This document shows, one piece after another, positions 9,513 through 18,447 of a stretch of 61,409 nt of DNA (positions are counted from its first letter, which is position 1; each line of letters begins with the position of its first letter). The notes beneath the pieces were generated by a model. That model did no database searches and was not told where the DNA came from. It saw only the letters and a program-made list of their open reading frames with translations. The position numbers were made by a program, and so were the translations under genes. This DNA is from an uncultured Oscillospiraceae bacterium. GTDB lineage: Bacteria; Bacillota; Clostridia; Oscillospirales; Oscillospiraceae. Location of the stretch: the NCBI GenBank assembly GCA_947587025.1, contig CANPXW010000003.1, forward strand, positions 1-61,409. The letters are read 5' to 3'.

Positions 9513-9824
9513 ATCGGGTTCTCCTTTCTGGGTCGGATCGCCTGTGCGATCTCATTCTGACGGCCCCGGAAGGCCTGCCGCCAGGACAGCGAAACGGTCA
9601 GGTAAGCGTTCTGCGCGCCTGCCGCCGTGCGAAGGCAACTGCTGTTGAGGCTGTTACCCCCCCGAGTTTCCCGCTCTTCGCGGGGATCCGGCAACGGGGG
9701 TGTCCCGCTTCTGTATACTAAGGCTTGAAAACGGGATAAAACGGCTCAGATTTTTCCAAAAAATTTCAGAAATATTTTCTTTTCCATAAGAAAATCCTTA
9801 TGGTCCTGTCCCGTTTTCTTCCCC
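9513..9824 (-). promoter_or_regulatory. Long structured 5' leader of the lipoprotein gene
   Basis: About 310 bases lie between the promoter and the lipoprotein ATG. On the minus strand, 9640-9705 can fold as ACCCCCG paired with CGGGGGGGU, enclosing the phrase GCCGGAUCC and a CCGC/GCGG hairpin followed by GAAACU. This resembles the 5' half of ydaO-type (c-di-AMP) riboswitches, which often precede cell-wall genes. The usual 3' half (CCGACAGCUAACC) was not found, so the class is open. A GGAG ribosome-binding site precedes the ATG. Confidence 0.4.
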
Positions 9825-9830
9825 GCCTAC

Positions 9831-9860
9831 ATTATAAAATAGATGCGGCATCCGTTGCAA
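9831..9860 (-). promoter_or_regulatory. Sigma-A promoter for the lipoprotein gene
   Basis: Minus strand: -35 TTGCAA (9855-9860), 18-base spacer, -10 TATAAT (9831-9836). It would start transcription near 9824 and produce a roughly 310-base leader. Confidence 0.65.
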
Positions 9861-9944
9861 GCGTTTTGCCGCGAAAAACATTAGAGCATCTTACAAAAAT
9901 GCAGCCGTGGATTCGTGCATTCGCACGATTTTCCCATACAGACG

Positions 9945-9992
9945 AATATCCGTTCCCGGCGGCCATCATACCGGCCGCCGAAAACGGATATT
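9945..9992. repeat. 48-bp imperfect palindrome in an AT-rich gap
   Basis: AATATCCGTT (9945-9954) pairs with 9983-9992 and GGCGGCC (9958-9964) with 9973-9979, separated by a 3x3 internal loop and an 8-base apical loop. It lies 96 bases beyond the stop of the kinase gene. No T-run follows on either strand, so it is a poor intrinsic terminator. The rest of 9861-10087 is AT-rich with several ATATTC-like words and no gene. Confidence 0.6.
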
Positions 9993-10087
9993 ATCATATA
10001 CATCGCGAATATAGTGGTATATTCTTATATTATCGTGCATATTCTGGAGAATATTACACCAAATTCACTCGATATTCACTATATCCA

Positions 10088-11023
10088 TCAATATTCGTAT
10101 ATGCCTCCGCCGGTGAATTCCCGGAGCATGGCGTCGGCGGGCAGGTACTTCAGGTCCAGGGGCACGAACCGGGACAGGGCAGGTCCCACCTGGGTCAGCT
10201 CCCGGTAGGGGATGTCGTCGGGCACGTGGGCCAGCAGGGGCTCGGCGATGGGCCGCATGATGCAGGGCTCGTAGCCGAAGGCGGTGTCCAGCTGGACGTT
10301 GGCCTTGTTCTTGAAGGGGGAGATGTTGCGTATCTCCCCATGGCGCACGTTCTCCCACATGCGCATGGTCTCCGTCGGGTCGGCCCCCCGGAACAGGTGG
10401 TCCCGCACCACCCGGCGGGTCAGCCGCAGCCAGGTGCCCTTGTAGGCGTACTCCCCGTCGTCGTCCACGATGTTGGACCGGGCGCTGACATAGAGCTTGA
10501 AGGCCTCCGGGTGCACGTCGGTGATGGAGTCGTTCAGCGCGTGGATGCCCTCGAAGATGGCCACCTCATTCTTCCCCAGCCGCAGGGAGATGCTGGGCTC
10601 GATGGTGCGCATTTGGCGGGCGAACTCGTACTTGGGCACGAAGATGCGCTCTCCCCGGCTGAGCAGGGAGAAGTGTTCGTTTAAAAGCTCCATATCCATG
10701 CACAGGGGGCTCTCCAGGTCCGGCTCGCCGGTCTCGGTGCGGGGGACGGTCTCGGGCCGGACGGTCTTGAAGTAGTTATCCATGGAGATGCTGTGGCTCT
10801 TCACGCCCCGGCGGGCCAGCTCGTCCCGTATCTTCATGGCCGTGGTGGTCTTGCCGCTGCCGGAGGGACCGGACAGCAGCACGATGGGGCTGTTGGGCAG
10901 ATTGGCGATGATCTTCTCCGCCGTCTTTGCGATGCGCTCGGCGTACATCCGGTCGCACTCCTCGATGAATCTTTCCGGGAAATCCGCCGCTGCCCGGTTG
11001 ATCTGCTCCAGGTCAAACGCCAT
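10088..11023 (-). CDS. Uridine kinase/phosphoribulokinase-family nucleoside kinase
   Basis: 311 aa from the ATG at 11021-11023; a GTG three codons earlier is also possible. The P-loop SGPSGSGKTT lies at residues 51-60, followed by the family segment HSISMDNYF, where the Asp corresponds to the substrate-binding acid of uridine kinases. IFEGIHAL is a Walker B-like strand and RLTRRVVRDHLFRG is a lid-like Arg cluster. This is the clostridial branch of the PRK/Udk family, longer than Udk at the N-terminus, whose true substrate is generally not established. It overlaps the 3' end of hemZ by 11 bases, so the two are co-translated. Confidence 0.8.
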   Translation of the reverse strand: MAFDLEQINRAAADFPERFIEECDRMYAERIAKTAEKIIANLPNSPIVLLSGPSGSGKTTTAMKIRDELARRGVKSHSISMDNYFKTVRPETVPRTETGEPDLESPLCMDMELLNEHFSLLSRGERIFVPKYEFARQMRTIEPSISLRLGKNEVAIFEGIHALNDSITDVHPEAFKLYVSARSNIVDDDGEYAYKGTWLRLTRRVVRDHLFRGADPTETMRMWENVRHGEIRNISPFKNKANVQLDTAFGYEPCIMRPIAEPLLAHVPDDIPYRELTQVGPALSRFVPLDLKYLPADAMLREFTGGGIYEY

Positions 11024-12419
11024 TCGACTCACTCATCCTTTCGATATATTCCTTGGGGTACTTGGGGTTGGTGCGCCGGCGGACGGAGCCGTCCGGGCCG
11101 GTGTATTTGGTGGAGCCGCCCGCTCCCATGGCCAGCACGGTGGCCAGCTCCTCCATCATGATGATGTTGTAAAGGCTGCCCGTGCCGGGCTTGGCCCAGC
11201 CCACGTTCTCAAAGCCCCCGGACATGTACTTCTGCCGGTAGAGGTAATAGGGCTCGTACCCCGCCGCCCGCAGCCGGCCGCCGGCCAGGTCCACCATCCG
11301 GCCCACCGCTTCCGGTCCCGGCAGCGCCTCGGGCCGCTGGGCCAGGTAGGAGCCGTTTTTGATGGCCAGGGTGTGGACGGTGACGTTCTCCGGTGCCAGC
11401 GCCAGCACCTTTTCCAGGGTGTCGGCAAAGCCCTCGGGCGTATCGCCGGGCAGGCCCGCGATCAGGTCCATGTTCACCGCAAAGTCCCCCGCCGCCCGGA
11501 CCAGGGCCAGGGCGTCCAGGATGTCCTGAGCGGTGTGCTTCCTGCCGATGGCCTGGAGCACCGCGTCGGACATGGTCTGAGGGTTCACCGACACCCGGCC
11601 CACGCCGTGCTTTTTCAGCACCGCCAGCTTTTCCGCCGTGATGGTGTCCGGCCGGCCGGCCTCCACGGTATACTCCCGCAGGGCGGAAAGATCGAAGCTG
11701 GCCGCCAGCGCCGCGCACAGCGTGTCCAGCTGCGCCGCCGTCAGGGTGGTGGGGGTGCCCCCGCCCAGGTACAGGGCTGCGGGCCGCTGTCCGGTCCGGC
11801 GGACCTCCTCCCCTGTGCGGCGTATCTCCCCCAGCAGCGCCTGCAGATAGGGCTCCACCAGCTTTTGGCTGGTGCCCATGGCGCTGGAGATGAACGAGCA
11901 GTAGGCGCACCGGGTGGGACAGAAGGGGATGCCCACGTAAAGCCCCACGTCTCCCGGCGCCAGAGACGCCCTGGCGTCCAGCGCCGCCCGCGCGGTCTGC
12001 TCGCACAGGGCCGCCCGGTCCGCGTCTACGTCAAAGTCTGCGGCGAACTCCGCCGCCGTCCTGCCCTCACCGAGGTACCGGGCCATCAGCTTGCCCGGCT
12101 TGACCCCGGTCAGGGCCCCCCACACGGGCTTGGGCACCCCGGAGCTGAGGGCCGCCCGGTAGAAGCTCAGCTTCACCGCCTGCTGCTCCAGCCGCACCCG
12201 CTCCCGCTGGGTGCTCCAAGGCCGCACCGCCGCCCGGCCGGTATAGGCCAAGCCATCCCGGACCAGGGTGCAGACCGCCTCGCCCTCCGACAGGACGATG
12301 CGCGCCCCGTCCCCGGCCAGGTCCCCCGCCGGGTACACGGGCCGCTGGTCCGGGAACAGGCTCAGCAGCATCTGCTCGGCGGCATATTTATAGTTGTGTC
12401 CCACCAAATAAAGGTCCAT
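11013..12419 (-). CDS. hemZ: Radical-SAM coproporphyrinogen III oxidase-like protein HemZ
   Basis: 468 aa. The radical-SAM cluster motif is CPTRCAYCSF (CX3CX2C) after GLYVGIPF, followed by YLGGGTPTTL, the SAM-binding GGGTP motif. The N-terminal region of about 150 residues before the cluster is characteristic of HemZ rather than HemN. HemZ/HemN-like enzymes act on porphyrinogens or, in the HemW branch, on heme. Whether this organism makes heme cannot be judged here, and misannotation between HemZ and HemW is common. Its last 11 bases overlap the kinase gene. Confidence 0.85.
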   Translation of the reverse strand: MDLYLVGHNYKYAAEQMLLSLFPDQRPVYPAGDLAGDGARIVLSEGEAVCTLVRDGLAYTGRAAVRPWSTQRERVRLEQQAVKLSFYRAALSSGVPKPVWGALTGVKPGKLMARYLGEGRTAAEFAADFDVDADRAALCEQTARAALDARASLAPGDVGLYVGIPFCPTRCAYCSFISSAMGTSQKLVEPYLQALLGEIRRTGEEVRRTGQRPAALYLGGGTPTTLTAAQLDTLCAALAASFDLSALREYTVEAGRPDTITAEKLAVLKKHGVGRVSVNPQTMSDAVLQAIGRKHTAQDILDALALVRAAGDFAVNMDLIAGLPGDTPEGFADTLEKVLALAPENVTVHTLAIKNGSYLAQRPEALPGPEAVGRMVDLAGGRLRAAGYEPYYLYRQKYMSGGFENVGWAKPGTGSLYNIIMMEELATVLAMGAGGSTKYTGPDGSVRRRTNPKYPKEYIERMSESNGV

Positions 12420-12521
12420 CCGGGCCGTCCTCTTGACATTGGCGATTTATCCGTGTTTTAATAAGTATAGCATACTTTCCCGGTATGCGCACCACTTTTC
12501 GCCCAATGGGAGGAAAAAACC

Positions 12522-13910
12522 TTGAAAACTGACGTCGCCATCGTGGGCGCCGGTCCCGCCGGCATCTTCACGGCCATCGAGATGCTCCGCCTGGGGAGCC
12601 ATAAAAAGATCGTCATCCTGGAGAAGGGCAAGAGCGTGGAAAAGCGCCGCTGCCCCAAGGCCCAGACGGGCCGGTGCATGAACTGCCAGCCCTACTGCGC
12701 CATCACCACCGGCTTCTCCGGGGCGGGGGCCTTCTCCGACGGGAAGCTGTCCCTCTCCTGCGAGGTGGGCGGGGAGCTGCCCAGCCTTATCGGCGAGCGC
12801 CTGGCCCAGGAGACCATCGACTACACGGACAAAATATATCTGGAGTTCGGCGCGGACGAGCATGTGGAGGGCCGGGAGGAGACCGAGGAGGTCAAGCGCA
12901 TCCGCACCCGCGCCATCCAGGCGGGGCTGAAGCTGGTTTCCTGCCCCATCCGCCACCTGGGCACGGAAAAGGCCCAGCAGCTGTACACCGACATCGAGCA
13001 CTGGCTGCTGGACCGGGGCGTGGAGATCCTCTTCGACGCTGAGTGCACCGGTCTGCTGGTGAAGGACGGCCGCTGCCAGGGGGTCACCTGGTCCGACGGC
13101 CACGCCGAGCACGAGCTGACCGCCGCCGAGACGGTGATCGCCACCGGCCGCCGGGGCGCGGACTGGCTGGAGGGCATGTGCTCCACCTATGGGGTGGACC
13201 ACGTGCCCAGCACCGTGGACATCGGCGTGCGGGTGGAGGTGCGCAACGAGGTCATGGAGGTGGTCAACCGGGCCTTTTATGAGTCCAAGCTCATCGGCTA
13301 CCCGCCCCCCTTCAAGAACAAGGTCCGCACCTTCTGCCAGAATCCCGGCGGATTCGTGGCCCAGGAAAATTACGACAACGGCCTGGCGGTGGTCAACGGC
13401 CACTCCTACAAGGAGCTGAAAAGCGACAACACCAACCTGGCCATCCTGGTGTCCCACAACTTCTCCGTGCCCTTCAACCAGCCCATCGCCTACGCGCAGA
13501 AGGTGGGCGAACTGACCAACATGCTGGCCAACGGCCAGCTCCTGGTGCAGCGCTTCGGGGACATCCTGGACGGCAAGCGCACCTGGCAGAAGGAGCTGGA
13601 CCGGTCCAACGTCCGCCCCACCCTGCCGGACGTGGTGGCCGGGGACATCACCGCCGCCATGCCCTACCGGGCCATGATAAACATTATCAACTTCATCAAG
13701 GCCATGGACCAGGTGGTCCCCGGCTTCGCCGCCTATGAGACACTGCTGTACTCCCCGGAGCTGAAGTTCTACTCCAACCGCATCCGTATGGACGAGGACT
13801 TCAACACCAACGTGGCGGGGCTGCACTGCCTGGGAGACAGCTCCGGCTGGACCCGGGGGCTGATGATGAGTTCGGTCATGGGCGTGCTCATGGGCCGCAA
13901 GCTGGTCTGA
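12522..13910 (+). CDS. FAD-dependent oxidoreductase (COG2509-like dehydrogenase)
   Basis: 462 aa. The start is TTG at 12522, chosen because GGGAGG lies 8 bases upstream and the next residues (MKTDVAIVGAGPAGIF) give the Rossmann dinucleotide-binding motif GxGxxG at residues 9-14. A Cys pair (CMNCQPYC) sits at about 52-60, before TGFSGAGAFSDGKLSL. The C-terminal GLHCLGDSSGWTRGLMMSS is the second FAD contact. Proteins of this layout are common in anaerobes and annotated as uncharacterised FAD-dependent dehydrogenases. It is transcribed divergently from hemZ and is followed by the DUF362 gene after 43 bases. Confidence 0.85.
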   Translation: MKTDVAIVGAGPAGIFTAIEMLRLGSHKKIVILEKGKSVEKRRCPKAQTGRCMNCQPYCAITTGFSGAGAFSDGKLSLSCEVGGELPSLIGERLAQETIDYTDKIYLEFGADEHVEGREETEEVKRIRTRAIQAGLKLVSCPIRHLGTEKAQQLYTDIEHWLLDRGVEILFDAECTGLLVKDGRCQGVTWSDGHAEHELTAAETVIATGRRGADWLEGMCSTYGVDHVPSTVDIGVRVEVRNEVMEVVNRAFYESKLIGYPPPFKNKVRTFCQNPGGFVAQENYDNGLAVVNGHSYKELKSDNTNLAILVSHNFSVPFNQPIAYAQKVGELTNMLANGQLLVQRFGDILDGKRTWQKELDRSNVRPTLPDVVAGDITAAMPYRAMINIINFIKAMDQVVPGFAAYETLLYSPELKFYSNRIRMDEDFNTNVAGLHCLGDSSGWTRGLMMSSVMGVLMGRKLV

Positions 13911-13953
13911 AAAAACGGATATACTACCATAGAATCTGTCTGGAGGTCATATT

Positions 13954-14820
13954 ATGGCAAAGTCGATCGTCTATTTCACGAAGGAGCGCACCCCTCAGGC
14001 GCTGGTGCGCATGTACGAAACGCTGAACGTCCAGCTGCCCGGCAAGGTGGCGGTGAAGCTCCACTCCGGCGAGGTGGGCAACCAGAATTTCCTGCGCCCG
14101 GAGTTCATGGCCCCCGCCATCGAGCGGGTGCAGGGCACGGTGGTGGAGTGCAACACCGCCTATGACGGCGGCAGGAACACCACCGAAAAGCACTGGAAGA
14201 CCATGGACCTGCACGGCTGGAGCCGCCACTTCACCGTGGACATCCTGGATGCCGAGGGTCCCGACCTGGAGCTGGCCATCCCCAACGGGGCGTGCATCCA
14301 GAAGAATTTTGTCGGCAAGAACATCCAGAACTATGACTCCATGCTGGTGCTCAGCCACTTCAAGGGCCACCCCATGGGCGGCTTCGGCGGTGCGCTCAAG
14401 CAGCTGTCCATCGGCCTAGCCTCCTCCTTCGGCAAGGCGTATATCCACGGCGTGGGGGACCCCAGCAACTTCTGGCACTCCGACCACGACAGCTTCCTGC
14501 GCTCTATGGCAGACGCGGCTTCCAGCGTGGTGAAGCTCTTCGACGGGAAGATCGCCTACGTCAGCGCCATGATGAACATGAGCGTGGACTGCGACTGCTG
14601 CGAGGTGGCCGAGGACCCCTGCATGGCGGACATCGGCATCCTGTCCAGCCTGGACCCGGTGGCCCTGGACAAGGCCTGCCTGGACCTGGTCTACGCCTCC
14701 AAGGACCCCGGCCGGGACCACCTGCTGGAGCGCATCGAGTCCCGCAACGGAGCGCTGATCATCGACGCCGCCGCTGCCCTGGGCATCGGCAGCAAGGAGT
14801 ATGAGCTCATAGAGGTGTAA
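13954..14820 (+). CDS. DUF362 domain-containing protein
   Basis: 288 aa, ATG at 13954 behind GGAGG. DUF362 proteins are thought to be iron-sulfur related, and some carry ferredoxin domains. Here the family core is seen (VAVKLHSGEVGNQNFLRPEF; LSHFKGHPMGGFGGALKQLSIG), plus a cysteine cluster CDCC...C near residue 212. No separate CxxCxxCxxxC ferredoxin is present. The gene is probably co-transcribed with the FAD oxidoreductase upstream, which suggests a shared redox role, but the reaction is not known. Confidence 0.85.
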   Translation: MAKSIVYFTKERTPQALVRMYETLNVQLPGKVAVKLHSGEVGNQNFLRPEFMAPAIERVQGTVVECNTAYDGGRNTTEKHWKTMDLHGWSRHFTVDILDAEGPDLELAIPNGACIQKNFVGKNIQNYDSMLVLSHFKGHPMGGFGGALKQLSIGLASSFGKAYIHGVGDPSNFWHSDHDSFLRSMADAASSVVKLFDGKIAYVSAMMNMSVDCDCCEVAEDPCMADIGILSSLDPVALDKACLDLVYASKDPGRDHLLERIESRNGALIIDAAAALGIGSKEYELIEV

Positions 14821-14838
14821 GACCTTATCAAGACAGCA

Positions 14839-14870
14839 AAAGGGCACGGCGTCCGCCGTGCCCTTTCCCT
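14839..14870. terminator. Bidirectional terminator between convergent genes
   Basis: AAAGGGCACGGCG (14839-14851) pairs perfectly with 14854-14866. The plus strand ends in CCCTTTCCCTATCATTTTT, and the minus strand reads out into TTTGCTGTCTT. It serves the DUF362 gene and the SLH protein gene. Confidence 0.8.
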
Positions 14871-14877
14871 ATCATTT

Positions 14878-17130
14878 TTACCGCTCCATGAACCGGGCCA
14901 GCAGAGCCGCCGCGTCGGCGCGGGTGAGCGTCTCGTCCGGCTCCAGCTTCTTCCCATCGGCCAGGCCCAGGGCCCGTGCGATGGCGGCGATGGCCTGGTC
15001 GGCCTCGTCCACGTCGGAAAAGCCTGCGTCCCAGACGCCGGTGAGGGCGGCCGCGTAGCCGTAGCGGGAGGGCGTGAGCAGCATCCGCAGATACTCTATG
15101 CGCGTCACCGCCGCCTGCGGCTCGAACTGGCCGTCGGGCACAAGGCCCTGGTGATACGCCTGCTCGGCCAGGCGCTCGTCGTCATCCTCCGGGGCGTAGT
15201 TGCCGCCGGCCCGCAGCAGCAGCACCGCCGCGTCGCGGCCGGTCAGCTCCTGGTCCGGCAGGAAGCTGCCCCCGGAAAAGCCCACGCCCGCCAGGCCCAG
15301 CAGTTCGATCTTATCCCCGTTTTCCACGCCGTCCAGATCGTCGTAGGTGTACGCGTCCTCCAGCTGCCGGTCCAGCACCGCCTCGGCGGTGACGGCGTCC
15401 ACGCCCTCTACCTTGTCCGTGCCGGCGAAATAGTAGGCCAGGTGCAGCTCCTCCACGTAGGTGGTGCCCCAGCGCAGCCAGTCGGCATAGGGCCCGTCCG
15501 GCTCTTTAGTCACGTCGATGGGCCAGGCCACGTAGCCCAGGGTCAGCTCCAGCGCGTCCGTATAGGCGGCCAGGGCCTCGTCGGCGTCGATGACGTCCTC
15601 CGACGGGCCGAAGGCAACGTCCTCGTCCCAGGTATACCAGAACTGGTCCACCACCCCGGAGGTGGGGTCCACATGGATCTCGATGCGGTCGTCCGGGTAG
15701 AAATACCCCTCGTACATCCGGGCGAAGGTCAGCTCTTCCCCCTCATCATAGCCCTTGAGGGTGCAGCCGGCCACCTCCGCCGCCAGCTCCGGCACGGTAT
15801 CAGCGATGAACTGCTCGGCAAATCCCGCCTGGTCCACCAGGCCCAGCATGCCCTCCTGCTTCTCCCAGATGGGATAGCTGGTGGACAGGCTCTTGATCGC
15901 GCCGGTCTTAGCGTCCAGGGTGAAGTATTTGTAGATGGTCATGTCCTGACCGTCCTTCACCGCCTGCTCGAAGGCCTCCTGGGAATAGCCGTACAGCCGC
16001 TCGTCCGTCATGGTCCCGGTGTAGCGCACCGAGGCCGTCACGTCCCCGCTCTCCGCGTCCATGGCGTAGGAGCAGCGCGCCTGCTCGAAGCCCTCCAGCC
16101 CCAGCGCCTCGTTGGCCTGCAGGGCCTTGTCGATGGCCGCGCCGTCCAGCACGTCGCCGTAATTTTCGATGGAGGCGATCTCCGTCTCGGTCAGGGACAC
16201 GCCGCCGTCGGCCATGGCTTCCTCCGCCATAGGGGCCTCGGCGGCCATGGTGTCGTAGGCGTAGTTCATGCCCTTCTCGTCCAAGGACTCATACAGCGCG
16301 TCCATATCCACCGCCTCGCCGGTGACTGGGTCCGCCACGGTCCGGGGCCCCACGGGCACGTACTGCAGCCGCGCGCCGCCCTCCCCGTCGGAGACCCAGC
16401 GCAGCTCCAGCTGGACCGCCCCGGCCAGAGACGCCTCCGCCCCGGCCTCGTCGCCCTTGACCGCCTCGGGGAGCTCGCCCACATACCCGTTCTGGTCCCG
16501 GCGATAGAAGCTGGTCAGGCCGGAGCCGTCGATGACCATATCGAAGGTGATGGGGCTGTCCAGCCCGTTTTTCAGCACCGTGCCGCTGACCCGGTAATAG
16601 CCCTCCGTGCCCAGATAGACCCGGGTCTCGTCCAAGCGGGCGCTCTCCTCGCCGGTGAACAGCTTTTCGCACCAGCTCTCCGCCTGGGCGGTCGCCTGGT
16701 CCATGGTGATGGCCGGGAAGGCCGGGTCGAAGCCGTAAAAGCGCTCGTTGACGCCCCCGTTCTCCCAGCGGTACATGTTCACCACCGTGCCGTCCGGCCG
16801 CGCCTCCACGGTCAGCTGCCGGGTCTCATCCGACCAGCCCAGGCTCCACAGGGGGCTGGGGCCGTCGTAATAGTCGCTGGAAAAGTCGGTGTAATCGTCG
16901 TCTATGTCCAAGGTCTGCTTGACCTTCAGCGTCAGCGCCGACAGGTCCGCGTCCATGGTCTGCTCCTGCTCCGGCACCGGGAAGGACACGGTCCCCTCGC
17001 CGGGCTCCAGCATTCCCAGGTCGATCTGGGGCTCCTGGCCCTCCTCGGGCTCGTCCCCCGCCGCCAGCACCGGCACGGTCAGGCTCACAGCCAGCGCCAG
17101 GGCCAGCAGCAGCGCAAATGCTCGTCTCAT
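14878..17130 (-). CDS. Secreted YcdB/YcdC-like protein with C-terminal SLH-type domains
   Basis: 750 aa. The start is ATG at 17128-17130 (MRRAFALLL), because GGAG lies 8 bases upstream of it; an ATG six codons earlier would place the ribosome-binding site inside the gene. A signal peptide ends near VPVLAAG. The body looks like YcdB/YcdC repeat units, each with a WSLGWSDETRQLTVEARPDG-like strand pair. After residue about 600 come surface-layer-homology-type segments (GRDAAVLLLRAGG; TRIEYLRMLL; TRADAAALLARF), which bind pyruvylated wall polymers. It therefore is probably a non-covalently wall-bound protein; the function of the YcdB part is unknown. Confidence 0.72.
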   Translation of the reverse strand: MRRAFALLLALALAVSLTVPVLAAGDEPEEGQEPQIDLGMLEPGEGTVSFPVPEQEQTMDADLSALTLKVKQTLDIDDDYTDFSSDYYDGPSPLWSLGWSDETRQLTVEARPDGTVVNMYRWENGGVNERFYGFDPAFPAITMDQATAQAESWCEKLFTGEESARLDETRVYLGTEGYYRVSGTVLKNGLDSPITFDMVIDGSGLTSFYRRDQNGYVGELPEAVKGDEAGAEASLAGAVQLELRWVSDGEGGARLQYVPVGPRTVADPVTGEAVDMDALYESLDEKGMNYAYDTMAAEAPMAEEAMADGGVSLTETEIASIENYGDVLDGAAIDKALQANEALGLEGFEQARCSYAMDAESGDVTASVRYTGTMTDERLYGYSQEAFEQAVKDGQDMTIYKYFTLDAKTGAIKSLSTSYPIWEKQEGMLGLVDQAGFAEQFIADTVPELAAEVAGCTLKGYDEGEELTFARMYEGYFYPDDRIEIHVDPTSGVVDQFWYTWDEDVAFGPSEDVIDADEALAAYTDALELTLGYVAWPIDVTKEPDGPYADWLRWGTTYVEELHLAYYFAGTDKVEGVDAVTAEAVLDRQLEDAYTYDDLDGVENGDKIELLGLAGVGFSGGSFLPDQELTGRDAAVLLLRAGGNYAPEDDDERLAEQAYHQGLVPDGQFEPQAAVTRIEYLRMLLTPSRYGYAAALTGVWDAGFSDVDEADQAIAAIARALGLADGKKLEPDETLTRADAAALLARFMER

Positions 17131-17260
17131 ATGGAAAGCTCCTTTCATCGTCGGTCTGTCTTTCAGACGCTTTTGGCGGCAGAATGTTCCCGCTTCTCAT
17201 TATAAATGGCCGGAACAGCTTTGACAAGCGGTCAAAACAGGCGGAAAAAGCAAAAAACAC

Positions 17261-17289
17261 TTGACAGCCGGGGAAAAGTCTGGTATCAT
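17261..17289 (+). promoter_or_regulatory. Strong sigma-A promoter of the rplJ-rplL operon
   Basis: -35 TTGACA (17261-17266), exactly 17 bases, -10 TATCAT (17284-17289). It lies directly upstream of the L10 leader. Confidence 0.85.
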
Positions 17290-17297
17290 AATTGCCG

Positions 17298-17400
17298 TTC
17301 AAAGACAGCTGGCAGCCCGTCAGGGCGTAAGTCCCGCCGAGGACGTCAAATAGGATCATGATGTTTCTATGTGTCGTTGTCTCTTTGGACAAGGACATTT
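17298..17400 (+). ncRNA. Ribosomal protein L10 leader (autoregulatory)
   Basis: The segment AAAGACAGCTGGCAGC...CCCGCCGAGGA matches the conserved phrases of the Firmicutes L10 leader, where the L10(L12)4 complex binds its own mRNA and limits rplJ-rplL expression. It sits between a consensus promoter and rplJ, which is the expected place. The exact ends are approximate. Confidence 0.8.
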
Positions 17401-17419
17401 TTCTTTTACAGGAGGTGAA

Positions 17420-17965
17420 ATGAAACTCATGCCCAGCAAAGCGATCCTTACTGAGAAGCAGGCCATCGTTGAGGCTCTGGCCCAGCGGCTGCAGGCGGCC
17501 CAGGGCGGCGTGCTGGTGGACTACAAGGGCATCAACGTTGCCCAGGACACCGAGCTGCGCCGCGATCTGCGGGAGAAAGGCGTGGAGTACACGGTGGTGA
17601 AGAACACCCTGACCCGCCTGGCCCTGGATAAGGTGGGTCTGTCCGGCCTGGACGACCACCTCAACGGCACCACCAGCCTGGCTACCAGCGACAGCGATCC
17701 CCTGGTCCCCATCCACGAGCTGACCGAGTTCAGCGACAAGATGGGTCAGCTGTTCACCATCAAGGGCGTGTTCGTGGACGGCAAGGTCCTCAGCGACGCC
17801 GAGGTGGCGGAGCTGGCTCCCATGCCCAGCCGCGACGCGCTGTACTCCAAGGTCCTTGGCACCATGCTGGCGCCCATCACGTCCCTGGCCGTCGTCCTGG
17901 GACAGGTCCTGGAGCAGAAGGGCGGCGCTCCCGCCCCCGCCGAGGAAGCCCCCGCCGCCGAGTGA
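17420..17965 (+). CDS. rplJ: 50S ribosomal protein L10
   Basis: 181 aa from the ATG at 17420 (MKLMPSKAIL), which has GGAGG four bases upstream; a second ATG at 17429 also fits the same site with a 13-base gap. L10 anchors the L7/L12 stalk to 23S rRNA and recruits translation factors. The family layout is clear: ILTEKQAIVEALAQRL, then VLVDYKGINVAQDTELRRDLREKGVEYTVVKNTL, and an Ala/Glu-rich C-terminal tail that binds L7/L12. Followed after 49 bases by rplL. The usual rplA-rplK genes are not directly upstream. Confidence 0.97.
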   Translation: MKLMPSKAILTEKQAIVEALAQRLQAAQGGVLVDYKGINVAQDTELRRDLREKGVEYTVVKNTLTRLALDKVGLSGLDDHLNGTTSLATSDSDPLVPIHELTEFSDKMGQLFTIKGVFVDGKVLSDAEVAELAPMPSRDALYSKVLGTMLAPITSLAVVLGQVLEQKGGAPAPAEEAPAAE

Positions 17966-18014
17966 TGCGGCACACCACATCTGACATCTGATTAATTTTA
18001 AAGGAGAAAGTAAA

Positions 18015-18389
18015 ATGGCTAGCGAAAAAGTTACCGCTATGATCGACGAGATCAAGGCTATGTCCGTGCTGGACCTGGCTGAGCTCGTGCATGCTATCGA
18101 GGAGGCGTTCGGCGTCTCCGCCGCCGCCGCTGTGGCCGCTCCCGCTGCCGCCGCCGCCGGCCCCGCTGTGGAAGAGAAGACCGAGTTCGACGTGGTCATG
18201 ACCGACTTCGGCGCTGAGAAGATCAAGGTCATCAAGGAAGTCCGCGCCATCACCAACCTGGGCCTGGCCGAGGCCAAGGCGAAGGTGGAGGGCATCCCCG
18301 CCGTCATCAAGGAGCAGGTCTCCAAGGAAGAGGCCGAGGAGCTGAAGAAGCGCCTGGAGGACGTGGGCGCGAAGGTAGAGCTCAAGTAA
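18015..18389 (+). CDS. rplL: 50S ribosomal protein L7/L12
   Basis: 124 aa. N-terminal dimerisation domain, Ala-rich flexible hinge ([16 protein letters not shown], about 38-55) and C-terminal factor-binding domain (EKTEFDVVM...[24 protein letters not shown]), all at family length. It forms the mobile stalk that stimulates GTPases of translation. GGAG lies upstream of the ATG. Second and last gene of the operon, ended by the terminator at 18448. Confidence 0.98.
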   Translation: MASEKVTAMIDEIKAMSVLDLAELVHAIEEAFGVSAAAAVAAPAAAAAGPAVEEKTEFDVVMTDFGAEKIKVIKEVRAITNLGLAEAKAKVEGIPAVIKEQVSKEEAEELKKRLEDVGAKVELK

Positions 18390-18447
18390 GTCATTTGAAA
18401 GGCAGAGCCTTTCAAATGAAAAGGCTGCAGCCCGCTGCAGCGCAAAG

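Noticed and set aside
5493-9560. 1355-aa open frame on the plus strand opposite the lipoprotein gene, with its own 20-aa repeats (LLADGLPAGLHHAV-like)
   Set aside because: It is the mirror of the 60-bp repeats in a GC-rich gene. The minus-strand frame has a lipobox, ribosome-binding site, terminator and a known repeat family.
9509-9694. 61-aa minus-strand ORF in the leader of the lipoprotein gene, overlapping its start codon
   Set aside because: No ribosome-binding site of note and the sequence coincides with the structured leader; an upstream peptide is possible but unsupported.
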